Shown: one piece after another, positions 53,002 to 63,123 of the stretch
Layout of the letters: each line of letters begins with the position of its first letter
Position numbering within the stretch: position 1 is the first letter of the stretch
Assembly: GCA_006386115.1 (NCBI GenBank)
Contig: VFIW01000009.1
Location: 682,001-746,000, forward strand
Reading direction: 5' to 3'
DNA: 64,000 nt
Origin: Globisporangium splendens
Taxonomy: Eukaryota > Oomycota > Peronosporomycetes > Pythiales > Pythiaceae
The notes under the pieces: model-generated
Told to the model about the DNA's origin: nothing
What the model saw: only the letters and a program-made list of their open reading frames with translations
Database searches by the model: none
Translations under genes and position numbers: made by a program

Positions 53002-54552
53002 TTACTGCTTCTTCTCCTGGTAGAAGAGGAAGAACGCGCTAAAGACGAACACGCCAGCCATCATCGAGAACGCCGACACGTAGTACGGGTACGCCGCGGG
53101 GATGAAGCGCTCGTACTCGTCGTGCTTGAACGGACGCAGGCTCACCTGCGTCGACGACTGCAGCGTCGACAGCCCCAGACGACGGTACATGACGCGGAAG
53201 AGGAAGATACCGTACGCGTCGGGCGCCTCGAACGTGACCGAGAAGTGGCCCTTGTTGTCGTGCGTCATCGTCTTGCGCACGTACGGGTCGAGCATCACGA
53301 ACTCCAGCTGCACGTCCGACGCCGCGTACGGCACCCACTTGCCGTCCTTGAGCTCGTGGATGTCGAACGAGTACGTCAGGTTGTCCTTGATCCGGTACAC
53401 GAGCGAGTCGCGCGCGATCTCGGCGTCCGGGTACAACGTCAGCGGCTGGTCGCCGCGGTGCGAGTCCTTGAGCATCTTGTCCGGGTTGCTGCCGTCCGCG
53501 CGGCGGTGGTGCACGTTCGTCACGCGCAGCACGCCGCTCTCCTGGAACGCCCACTTGCTCACAGCCTTGCTGAACTCCGCATTCGAGAACGCATCCGTAA
53601 AGTACTTGTCGCTAAACAGCTCGACCGAACCGGCAAACACCAAGCGCGCATTGTTTCGCGCCTGGATCGCGGTCACGAGTCCGATCTCGTTGCCAAAGAG
53701 CAGGTCGCTCTCGATGACCTTAGACGTGATCTCCTTCACCGGGTTGGCCGAGTACGCCGTCGCGGGAGCCACAAGCGCGTGGAAGCCCAGGATGTTGTTC
53801 GGTTCGAGCGTCATGCCCAGACCCGACGCGAACGCGACGGGTTTCTTGTTCTTCGAGGTGGTAGATGCCAAGTGCGAGCCCACCACGCGGTCCGACGCCA
53901 CAAAGTCCGTGGCTGCGATGATCGAGTTGTAGATGTCGCTGTCGTCTGCGATCGGGTTCACGTGGTCCATGACCAGGTTGCCCTTCTTCTCGTACTCGAC
54001 GCCGCACTCGAGCGCGAACTCGCGCTGCACCTTCGTCAACTTGGCGCTATCATATGCAAAGTTCAAGACGAGGGAAATGAGTGCTATATAAACACACATA
54101 CACGCAGGCACAGATATACACAATATGTAATGGTACCTGGAGGAAAGCAGGATGTTGCCGCCGGTCTCGACAAAGTGGAGCAAGTCGACCTTGGAGAGCT
54201 TCCCGAGCTTCTTCTGCGGCGAAAAGATGACGAGGTTGTCGTACGTGCGCACGCCGTACTTTTCCAGCGTCAACTCCGGATCATTCGAGAAGAACGACAG
54301 TTCGTGACCGCGTCCTAACATACCCAATATCCACACAGCATCGTTAATACCAACATATAGCGCATGCTCCCCCTTCATTTGAAGAGCTACGTGGCAGCGC
54401 CACGTACCCGATAGAAACGCAAAGAACTTGGAGTGCGTCTGCTGCATGTCGAGCGACTCGAGCACGACGGCCGTGCGCGCAGCCGCGACCGCCGCCATGA
54501 GGCACGCGAAGAGCGCGGCGAGCTGCAGAACCACGTTGGCCACGCGTCCCAT
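53002..54552 (-). CDS. OST48: Oligosaccharyltransferase 48-kDa subunit (OST48/WBP1)
   Basis: Exons are 54408-54552, 54137-54314 and 53002-54046; introns 93 and 90 bp; 455 aa. It is a non-catalytic core subunit of the ER oligosaccharyltransferase that N-glycosylates nascent proteins. A signal peptide follows ATG 54552 (RVANVVLQLAALFACLMAAV). The splice gives RGHELSFFSNDPELTLEKYG and YDNLVIFSPQKKLGKL, then the GGNILLSS region and FALECGVEYEKKG. A single C-terminal membrane helix (SAFSMMAGVFVFSAFFLFYQ) ends in EKKQ, an ER-retention-like KKXX-type tail offset by one. Both introns are multiples of three without stops, so an unspliced frame reads through them; the family alignment excludes those segments. 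Confidence 0.93.
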   Translation of the reverse strand: MGRVANVVLQLAALFACLMAAVAAARTAVVLESLDMQQTHSKFFAFLSGTWRCHVALQMKGEHALYVGINDAVWILGMLGRGHELSFFSNDPELTLEKYGVRTYDNLVIFSPQKKLGKLSKVDLLHFVETGGNILLSSRYHYILCISVPACMCVYIALISLVLNFAYDSAKLTKVQREFALECGVEYEKKGNLVMDHVNPIADDSDIYNSIIAATDFVASDRVVGSHLASTTSKNKKPVAFASGLGMTLEPNNILGFHALVAPATAYSANPVKEITSKVIESDLLFGNEIGLVTAIQARNNARLVFAGSVELFSDKYFTDAFSNAEFSKAVSKWAFQESGVLRVTNVHHRRADGSNPDKMLKDSHRGDQPLTLYPDAEIARDSLVYRIKDNLTYSFDIHELKDGKWVPYAASDVQLEFVMLDPYVRKTMTHDNKGHFSVTFEAPDAYGIFLFRVMYRRLGLSTLQSSTQVSLRPFKHDEYERFIPAAYPYYVSAFSMMAGVFVFSAFFLFYQEKKQ

Positions 54553-55013
54553 TCTCTCTTGCTGTGGAACTCTTTGTGCGTGTGGGAAGAGCCCAGTTGA
54601 AATGCGATCCGCATGATCAACAGGGAGGATACGTGGGGAGCGCTGAGAGGGGAGGAGGCGGATAGTGTGCGCCACATACATCTCGGCAAGTACCCAGTTT
54701 TGTCCAAGACCCATCCACCCACGATGTTGGGTTTAATAGTTTTGTGGTTAATGGGTATTGGGATGTTATTGTCTGCAGGGTCGCAGGTATTGTGTTGACA
54801 CAAAATGCATACTTTGCTGAAAAAGAGCTCATCTGTAGTTTGTTGATCAGCAGCAGTTATTCTGGGATCGATAGCACATTCGACGGTCCGGTTCGATGTG
54901 ACCGGCAAAAAGACCGGCTCAGTGTCTCGTTGAAGATCGCACAGCAAACGCGATGATGGCACAGCATTGTCAGATTCCCAAGACGGCAGCAAGGACAAGC
55001 AACAACAAACAGT
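54553..55013. promoter_or_regulatory. Divergent intergenic region OST48/VOC
   Basis: 460 bp between divergent starts. No additional gene was seen. Confidence 0.4.
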
Positions 55014-55648
55014 ATGTGGGCGGTCAAGCGAGCCGCGCAGCGCATCGCGGCCCCGCGCCGTGCGCTGCAGTTCCAGCAATTCGCGAATGTGAGTGCGCTT
55101 GTCTATCTTGTGGGGTGCATTATTGTCCAACTCACATGGACACTCATATATGCGTGCGTGGGTCTCTAAATGCACAGAAATCGAGCTTCCGCGTGCTCGG
55201 TCTGCAGCAGATCGCGATCGGCGGCACGGACAAGCAGGCGCTCAGCCACCTCTGGGTCGATATCTTCGGACTCACGAAGAAGGGCGATTTCCAGAGCGAG
55301 AAGGAAAACGTCGACGAAGACATCTTGCAATGCGGACGCGGTCCATTTGCGGTCGAAGTGGACATCATGCAGCCCATTGACCCGACAAAGTCTCCGAAAG
55401 TGCACGTCCCGCCGCTCAACCACATTGGTCTCTGGATTGACGACTTGCCTGCAGCGGTCGCTGAGTTGACAGAGAAGGGTGTGCGCTTTACGCCTGGCGG
55501 TATCCGCAAGGGAGCAGCGGGCTTTGACGTGGTGTTTATCCACCCCAAGGGAAACGACGCCGCGCCGCTCTCGGGCGAAGGCGTGCTCATCGAGCTCGTG
55601 CAAGCGCCGCAGAACGTGATTCAGGCTTTTGACGCACTGAAAGAGTAA
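55014..55648 (+). CDS. Mitochondrial VOC (glyoxalase-like) protein
   Basis: Exons are 55014-55088 and 55178-55648 (89-bp intron, GTGAGT donor); 181 aa. The first exon is a mitochondrial-type presequence ([20 protein letters not shown]). The second is a vicinal-oxygen-chelate fold: [18 protein letters not shown], a first metal-site region ending [38 protein letters not shown], and [10 protein letters not shown] with the final metal Glu. VOC enzymes include glyoxalase I and methylmalonyl-CoA epimerase; the motif set does not decide between them. An unspliced frame from 54953 hides the true start. Confidence 0.82.
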
Positions 55649-55942
55649 CAACCTGGTTGCACCTAGTGAGAATAACGTTTTGTGTGTAAGTGTGTCAGTC
55701 AAAGAAAACCTGGACGCGTCCAATGTCACCATGCTGTGCACAACTACAGTTGGACAGGAGAACGCCATCCTCAATGCACCTACAGACTGATAGAAAAACG
55801 GAGCAAGACTCCTAAACAGCAGATAGCTCCATACACGCCGATATATCTCGGAACAAATGCATTTGTGTTGTTTAACGACATCTACCAGTCCGTCCCACGC
55901 TGGTATTTGAGCATGAGAACCCTTCCTGGCACATCTCTTAAG

Positions 55943-58869
55943 CTACGAGCTACCAAGGAAGTCGGCCATGTTGAGCTTTTGCACTGCAAAACCACCGTCC
56001 TGGTCGTCAGCATCTGCCGCTGAGGAGGATGCCTCTGGGAACGAACTCTCGCGAGATTTCGACTCTTTCTGGTCTTTTGCTGCTGCTTTCCCCTTTGCCT
56101 TTTTCTCTTTCTCCTTTGCCTTTTTCTCCTTCGACGACGCAGCGAATCCCTTTAGCTTCGATTTCTTCTGCTTCGCTGTTTTGTCGTCCCCCAGTTTCGC
56201 TTCTTGTGTGGACGTCGACAGTAGCAGCTTCTGGACTTGGGTGATAATGTCTCGGTCTTCATGCGAAGCAGACGATGTGCGCGCACTCGTATCGCCAGAT
56301 GCGTTTAACACATCGCAGATCAGCTGCAAGCTGCCAAACTCCTTCCGAATGTCGTCAACCGATCGAATTCCCGCACGACGCAAGTCTGCAGCGAACTTAC
56401 TGAAGAACTCGACCAAATTCTACGAAACAAAACAAACAAATCAACGGTTTCAGTGAAGTCCACAAAAATTCAACATCTCACATTTGGATATGATTCAAGC
56501 GCACCTTGAGATCATTCTCGACGATGCCAGCAGTTGCCTGAGCGTTTGAAATGCAATGTGTGCGCAGTTGAAGACGCTTCACATACTCCTTGGCGCACTG
56601 ATCAAGGCAAAGTCGCACCACTTTTGAAAAGAAGAACGAGCCACTGATCCAGCTCTTCAAATCTGCATAGTAATCTCCCAATGTCGCCAAAAGGTTCTCG
56701 ACTACGGGTTCTCCTTCGTCCCACTTCTTGGAAAACCAAAGTCGTGTGGTATCCTGATGATATCAACAACGACAGAGATGCATTCATGAAAGGTTTAACA
56801 GCAACAAGTAGCGGAGTTGGATACACGTACGTGCTCGACTTCGCTGAATATTTTGAACACGATGAGCTTACAGGTAGAGACGCCAAGCTTGACGATCTCT
56901 GTTGATGTCGTGTCCAGAGCGTCCCCCATAAAGATATCAAACGCTTCTTTTTCTTCGGAGTCTCGCTCAGCAAACGATATTTCCTCGACGAGCTCGGGAC
57001 ATTTTGCCTTAAAAGTGACGCATCAGCACCATGTGACCTTTGGCGCCTGTTACTTTTACACGGCTTCAATGATTTGACAAGCAAACACTCACCTGGAGGA
57101 TGTCGGTGTCGTTGATGAACGAGCAGAGACTCTCAACGTCCAGGTCGTCCTTCTTTCCCGCAAAGCTTTCATAGCGAGTCTTGAGCTGCTCCATCAATGC
57201 CTCCAGGCAGGATACGACGACGCGTCCAACAAGTTTGCCCGTGAGCCACTCCTGGCCAATTGAGATCTGGGATTTCAAAATGTTGATGATATCATTCGGA
57301 CGTGTAGACTGCAGCTCGCCATGCGGACCAATCACGCGCTCTTCTTCGCGTTTCCAGATATTCGTCACCCACATGTGGATCTGTCCTTGGATCTGGTCGA
57401 GGTACAACTTCATGAGCACTTGCGACGTCTGATCGAGCACTCCGGATGCACGCGCTCGCTTGTATTTGATAATCTCCGAGTTGTAGTATTCGATCCACTG
57501 CACGAGTTGCAGTCGGTGCGCGATACCGATATCTGGGCGTGTGCAGATTTTCGAGATCTCGTTCTCGAGTAACGTGTTGTACGTCGTCGTGAACAGCTGC
57601 ATGACGTCGATCTCGTTCGGGAAACACCCGACGACGTCAGACTGCACGATCTCTAGGTCCATGAGCAAGTGATTGGCCGCATTCAGGATCGTGTCGAGCG
57701 TCTTCTGACCTTTTTGCTCAGCCTCTTTTTCCGCAAAGCGAAACATTTCGTCGCCTCGACGTGTAAGATGCGTCGCGATCTCAGTCTTACACCTCTCAAA
57801 GCACGAGGTGTGTAGCTGATCCGAAAGCGGCTTGAGCGTGTTGTCGAGATATTCGCGCTTGGAGTCTGCCAGTTTCCGACGCCGCTTTTCCATGAGATCG
57901 AGCACGTGGAACGCGTCGGCGAGTCGCTTCTTGTTGAACTGTGCAATCTCGACGCAGTGGTGCATGCAACCCCAGACTTCGCTCAAGATCCGCGCATTCA
58001 CGCTCTCAATCGCTTCTAACCGAGACCCCATGGACGTCAAGATACGCGCTTGCGCTTTGCTACCGAAAGTGACACCAAGTCGCACGTTACATGTACGTGG
58101 ACAACACATGTTTCGTTAAGCACCAAAAATGCTGTGAACAGCATCTTTGACGTACCTGTTCCCAAGCTCATCGGATTTATCGATAGCGGATTGCTTCAGC
58201 TAGAAAACCCAGCACGACGCAGCACAAGCGCTAAGAGACATCGCGAGCGCATGCATTTGTAATTCCCACTCACCTCCTGAAGCATTTTCTGTCGCCAGTC
58301 GTCAAACGGTTGCCACTTCACGTACACTGAGACCACTTCGCCCAGGCGCGAACCCATGAGTTGATGAAGCTCTTGCATCTATGCAGGACCAACCAAATCC
58401 GTAGCAGCGAATCAGTGTCAATGCCATAAGCGCATACAAACAGAAGCGCCGTGTGCGCTGCCATATCGTCATTTACTCTCACCTTCATCGGGATCTCTTC
58501 GTAGAACACGATCTGGTTCTCGAGCTCCTTGAGGTTGCGGCGCGCGACACTGATGCCGGACGACAGTTTCTTCTCGCCGAGCTCTTCATTCATCTTGCGG
58601 CAGCTCTGGCTGAGCCCCTCCAGGTTCCGGACGATCTGGCCCACGGTGTCGCCCACATCGAGCAGCGTGCTCGCGCGCTCGATCTCGTCCACATGCGCTT
58701 GCACGAACGCGTCGAGCTGACCCTTGGTGCTGTCCTGCTTGGCCTGGTAGTCGTACTTGATCTCCTGCAGCAGCTGCGAGTTCAGCAGCGACGCGTCCGT
58801 CGAGTCCTTGAGCTTCACGCGCAGCACCTCCACGGGGTCGCGCGCCTCCTTCTCGAGCAGCGAGATCAT
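55943..58869 (-). CDS. SEC6: Exocyst complex subunit Sec6 (EXOC3)
   Basis: Seven exons on the minus strand: 58483-58869, 58274-58378, 58157-58200, 57093-58059, 56831-57007, 56505-56753, 55943-56419; 801 aa, all phases consistent. Sec6 is part of the eight-subunit exocyst that tethers secretory vesicles at the plasma membrane, important for polar growth of hyphae. The N-terminal helical part includes ELENQIVFYEEIPMKMQELH and MGSRLEAIESVNARILSEVW. The middle has LQLVQWIEYYNSEI, and the C-terminal part CPELVEEISFAERDSEEKEA and RLWFSKKWDEGEPVVENLL. A Lys/Ser-rich tail of about 100 residues after the conserved region is an extension relative to yeast or animal Sec6. Confidence 0.88.
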
Positions 58870-59030
58870 GCTTCTCTCTCTATCTCAATATGGGCAATAT
58901 GGGTGTCGCTTCATGTTGCACACGCACTTAAGAGTGATGGTCTTCTCACACTTTCTGTCGTTAAGTGCGTATTTTTTCCCATTCCACCCTCACACTCGCT
59001 CACTTTCCCCTTGGCCAATAGAGAGGCAAA
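58870..59030. promoter_or_regulatory. 161-bp bidirectional promoter Sec6/CPSF30
   Basis: The shortest divergent spacer in the window. Near the CPSF30 side it holds TCACTTTCCCCTTGGCCAAT (about 58999), which combines an initiator-like TCACTTTCC with a CCAAT box. Promoter function is inferred from position. Confidence 0.55.
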
Positions 59031-61713
59031 ATGGTGCTCGGACTGCTGCTGCGCGACGACGAGGAGCGCGCGCTCGCGTTCGACTTCGAGGCGCTGCTGC
59101 CGGACGATGCGAACGACGCTGCGGACGACGACAAGATGGACGGCAGCGGCGGTGGAGCGCCTGGCGGCAAGAAAGATTTCAAGCGCGGCACCGTCGTGTG
59201 TCGTCACTGGCTGCGCGCACTCTGTATGAAAGGTGACAACTGTGAGTTCCTGCACCAGGTATGCGTTGCCTATTGTCAGGATGAAGCAGCTGGTGGTCGG
59301 TTTGCTTTGCGATATTAACTGCTTTATGTATGACGATGTGGGGAATGCTGCTGCTGTGTTCGCTATGGTGATAGTACGATATGTCGAAAATGCCCGAGTG
59401 TCGTTGGGGAATGGAATGCCAGGTGCCAGAGTGTCCGTTCCGCCACGTTCCAGACGAAGAGCGCGTCGAGTGCGCGTTCTATAAGCAGGGGTTTTGCTCC
59501 CATGGTTCGAGCTGTCGATACAGGTTGGTAGCATGCTGTATTCATGAGGGGTTTGTTACGGTGCTGTCAGCAGGGTATAACGCGGATAATGTGTATGGTA
59601 TGACAATCAGACATATTAAGCTGGCGCGTGAAGAATGCCCTGAGACGGCAGACTTTTCGCTGCAGTCCAAGGTGGCAGACGAGGAGAACGTGAAACGACG
59701 GAAGGCGCAGCCCGTCAACGAGTTCTACAAGATCGCGATCTGCAAGCACTGGGAAAAGCAGGGAAGCTGTCCGTTTGGCGACGAGTGTCACTTTGCGCAC
59801 GGCGAAAAAGAGCTGCGTCCGTTCCCGAAAGGCGAGAAGGATCCGAAAGAAGCGCAAATGGGGGGGAAACCAGGCGGTCCAGGAGGAGACCATGGTCCGC
59901 GAGGTGGCGGAGCAGGACCTGGGTTCCCTGCCGCAGATCGATCTCCGCCACCGCCTGTGGTGCTACCGGACGAGAACAAGTTATGCAAGTATTTCCTGCT
60001 GCAATCGCAGAGCTATCACAATTTAGCTTCCTCGGTGCATCACAATCAATGGACGGCGCCGAAAGAGATCCAGAAGCAGCTCAAGTTTGCCTCGGAGACC
60101 TGCGACGAAGTGTTTTTGTTGATTACCGTTGGTCCAAGCAAGCATTTCCAGGGCGTGGCGCGGATTCCTTCGGGTGTGCTGGTGAATGCTGGCACAGAAG
60201 AAGGGGAGGATCTGTCGGCTGGTGTCGTTCCGTATCAGAGCGAAGGGAAAACACAATGGTCTGGCGCGTTTGCAATCGAGTGGCTGCGTATTTGCGAGTG
60301 TCCGTGGGAACGTCTCGCGCAGTTCGAGAACAAGCACCTACCTGTCCCCGAGTGGTGTGTGTCTCTCTTTGTCTTTTGTGTGGCTCTGGTTGCTTCGGGC
60401 ATTAATTTAACTTTGCTGTGTGATTTCATTTTCTTTCCAGCCCTAATGGCCAAGAACTCGATGCCGAGATGGGCCACTCGCTTGTGCGATTGTTGTTTAA
60501 TCAGGCGCAAATCCAGTTGCACTACAAGTCGGTTGAAGATGAGCAAGAGCTTCCGGGAGGAGCAGAAGAGCTTGCGGTGCGGCGACGCGAGGCCGCTGAG
60601 AGTGTGTTTGGTGGACCAGGAGCAGGCTTTGGTGTGCCTGCACCACGGTGGAAGGTGTCGATGCCCGGGTTTGTGTTTGCGTGCAACAACACGACGATCG
60701 ATGAATGCTTTGGACGAATGATCTTCGGATTGGCAAAGGATCAGGAGCAGATGGCGTTGAAGCATGTCGTCCCTGGAGCGCCGTTGTTTCTTCTCAACAT
60801 GTCGGATCGTCACGTGCTGGGGATCTTCGAAGCGGTGTCGCCAGTCGTGATGAATATGGCGCCTGGCGCGTTCAGCCATGCGGCACACGTGCCGTCGCCG
60901 TTCCCTGTCCAGACGCGATTTGCTGTGATGCTCAATGCACCTGCTATCAACACGGCAGATCCTCAGATCAAACAAATCGTAGGTGAGCGTGGCATTCGGA
61001 TCGGTCCGCTGACCCTCCAAATCACGCAACGGCTCGCCGACGTCTTTGCCGAACGATGTGGCGCTGTGTTCCCACCGCCAAAGCAGCTTCCTGGCATGGG
61101 AATGGCAGCGCACATGGGCAACCCCGACCCATCATTCCGTGCTCCGAATGGAGCGCCAAAGACTGCATCGACCGGCGGTGGGGTGAAAGATCCGAATGCG
61201 CCGGCACTGTTGGAGAAACTGGTCGTCGGGATCGAGAATGACAACGAATTTAGTGTCACGCGCAGAATCATTGGCCACGCGGGGTCCAATATGAAGCGGA
61301 TCAGCTCCGAGGCATCTGGCAATGCCAAGATCCGCGTGCGTGGTCGTGGCTCTGGTTCCAAGGAAGGCGGGCAGGAGGAAGCCAATGAGCCGCTCATGAT
61401 CCTGGTGTCTGCCGAGAACGAACGCAGCTTCCGTATCGCGGTTGATCTCACGAACGAGCTGCTCGCGAACATCCACCACGAGTACCGCATGTTCCTGGCT
61501 CAGAAGTCACAGCAACAGCAGCACCATCGCCAGGGTCCTCCGGTGGCGCATTTCCACGGCTTTCCACGGGGTCCGCCGCACCAATTCCACGGTCCCCAAG
61601 GCGTCTTCGGTGGTCCACCGCCGCATGCTGGAGGCGGAGGTTTCCCCATGATGCGCGGAGGTCCGCCAGGCCAATTCAATGGCCATCAGCAGCAGCAGCA
61701 GGAGCCGAAATGA
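59031..61713 (+). CDS. CPSF30: CPSF30-like CCCH protein fused to YTH, DCD and KH domains
   Basis: Exons are 59031-59258, 59375-59523, 59611-60354 and 60441-61713; 797 aa. Four CCCH fingers of the CPSF30 type: CRHWLRALCMKGDNCEFLH, CRWGMECQVPECPFRH, CAFYKQGFCSHGSSCRYRH (completed by splicing) and CKHWEKQGSCPFGDECHFAH. A YTH domain (about 240-385) follows: KYFLLQSQSYHNLASSV, NQWTAP, VFLLITVGPSKHFQGVARI, WSGAFAIEWL; YTH domains read N6-methyladenosine. Next is a DCD domain (about 435-570): GFVFACNNTTIDECFGRMIF, LFLLNMSDRHVLGIFEA, FPVQTRFAV. A KH domain (about 640-720) has RRIIGHAGSNMKRI. A Gln/Gly/Pro tail ends it. CPSF30 binds the AAUAAA poly(A) signal. The last intron joins YTH to DCD in phase (GTGTGT/CCAG). 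Confidence 0.85.
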
Positions 61714-61810
61714 AAAGGGTCATTAATATAGGCGATGCCACAAAACTTGTGTATCTGTTTCTCTCTTTGTGTATTAATTAGCAGTTTATGAAAACAAGCA
61801 GCAAACCCCA

Positions 61811-62923
61811 CTACGACACGACCTTCTTGGACGGCAGCGCGTTCGAGATCGACTGCGCGTACGAGATGAGGCGCTTGACCGACGTGAGGTACTTGCGCGC
61901 GGCTTCGTTGTTCATCACGTGCGCCTGCTTATTCGAGTTAATCTTCTCTCGTCCCGTGCGCTCGTGGATGCCGACCATCGTCACACCGATCGGCCACGCG
62001 GCGTTCCCGATCGCGAGCTTGATGTACGCGTCGTTGGCCATCACGAACTCGCCCTGTTTGCAGAACTTGACGATCTCCACCAGGTTCGGCAGGATGTCCG
62101 GCGGCACCTGGCGCTGCTTGCAGAGCTTGAAGAGCGGACGAATGTAGTCCTTGCACTGCTTCATGGTCTTCATCGCGATCTTGCCCTGCGCTGTGCGCTT
62201 AACGTGGTCCGGACGGTTCGCGAGATCGCGCTCCCAGGACTGCAGCATCGTCTTGAAGAAGCGGTACACGAGCTTGTCCTCATCGCTTTCCTCGTCTCCG
62301 TCTGTTGTGTTGCTTTTCGCCGCCGTCTGCGCGGAAGATGCATCCTTCGCGCTGTCATCGTCAAAGTCCTCGGCGTCTTCGGCCGCATCGTCGGCATGCT
62401 CGGCGTCCTCCTGTTCCTTCTCGCCCACGAACCGATTGCGCGTGCGGTGGCCCTCTCCCAACTCATCTTCCTGTCGGAACGCGACGTCGTGCTCTGCACG
62501 TCGCAGGCGATCCATGCGCTCGCGGTCGGATTCCCCAAAGAGCGTGATCGGCTGCCCGAGATCGCGCAGCCGCTTCCTCATTTCCGGCCACGACAGCGAA
62601 AACACCGGATCGCTTGTGGTATCATCGTTCTTACCACTTTCCACAGTGTTACCACTGCTGCTGTTATCGCGCTTGCTGTGCTCCTTCTCGTCGCTTGAGC
62701 GTTCGAGCTTCCGCTTCTTGGCGGTCTGCTGTGACTCTCCATCCACGTCGTCGCGCGCGGACTCCGTACTGTCTGTCATCTTGTGCTTGCTCTGCTCCGC
62801 TTCGTACAGGATCGTCTCCACCTCTGCACGGCGCAGGTACTTCTCCTGCTTGCTCTTCTTCTCAGCCTGCAGCACCGACGCCTCGCGCTTCTTGGCGGCC
62901 ATCACCCGCAGCAACGCGTCCAT
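61811..62923 (-). CDS. PRP18: Pre-mRNA-splicing factor Prp18
   Basis: Single exon, 370 aa from ATG 62923. Prp18 acts in the second catalytic step of splicing with Slu7. The N-terminus is a Lys/Glu-rich coiled coil starting MDALLRVMAAKKREASVLQ. The PRP4-type motif is PEMRKRLRDLGQPITLFGE (about 112-130). An acidic Asp/Glu/Ala linker precedes the C-terminal Prp18 helical domain: YRFFKTMLQSWERDLANRP, TMKQCKDYIRPLFKLCKQR, then IKLAIGNAAWPIGVTMVGIH, the conserved loop. It is convergent with the CPSF30 fusion gene, 97 bp apart. Confidence 0.95.
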   Translation of the reverse strand: MDALLRVMAAKKREASVLQAEKKSKQEKYLRRAEVETILYEAEQSKHKMTDSTESARDDVDGESQQTAKKRKLERSSDEKEHSKRDNSSSGNTVESGKNDDTTSDPVFSLSWPEMRKRLRDLGQPITLFGESDRERMDRLRRAEHDVAFRQEDELGEGHRTRNRFVGEKEQEDAEHADDAAEDAEDFDDDSAKDASSAQTAAKSNTTDGDEESDEDKLVYRFFKTMLQSWERDLANRPDHVKRTAQGKIAMKTMKQCKDYIRPLFKLCKQRQVPPDILPNLVEIVKFCKQGEFVMANDAYIKLAIGNAAWPIGVTMVGIHERTGREKINSNKQAHVMNNEAARKYLTSVKRLISYAQSISNALPSKKVVS

Positions 62924-63123
62924 GCTTCTTGCTTGCTTTTTGATCCAGTCCCCAATACTGACTGCGTCTTTCCCTTACAAAATGCATCTGCAGGTCTACC
63001 GTTCTCGATCTTAATAGAAGGTCTAAATCAATTACAAGATCGATCGTCTATTCAAGTGTGAAACGGTAGCTGCATCCAGTCGCGCTGATCCAGCGGCTAC
63101 ATGACAAAACAGAACGCAAGAAG
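62924..63123. promoter_or_regulatory. 200-bp divergent promoter Prp18/eIF2B-beta
   Basis: Short spacer between divergent start codons at 62923 and 63124. No other feature was recognised. Confidence 0.45.

Noticed and set aside
52903..54318. 471-codon plus-strand open frame opposite OST48
   Set aside because: Arg/Val/His-rich shadow with no domain; OST48 is unambiguous on the minus strand.
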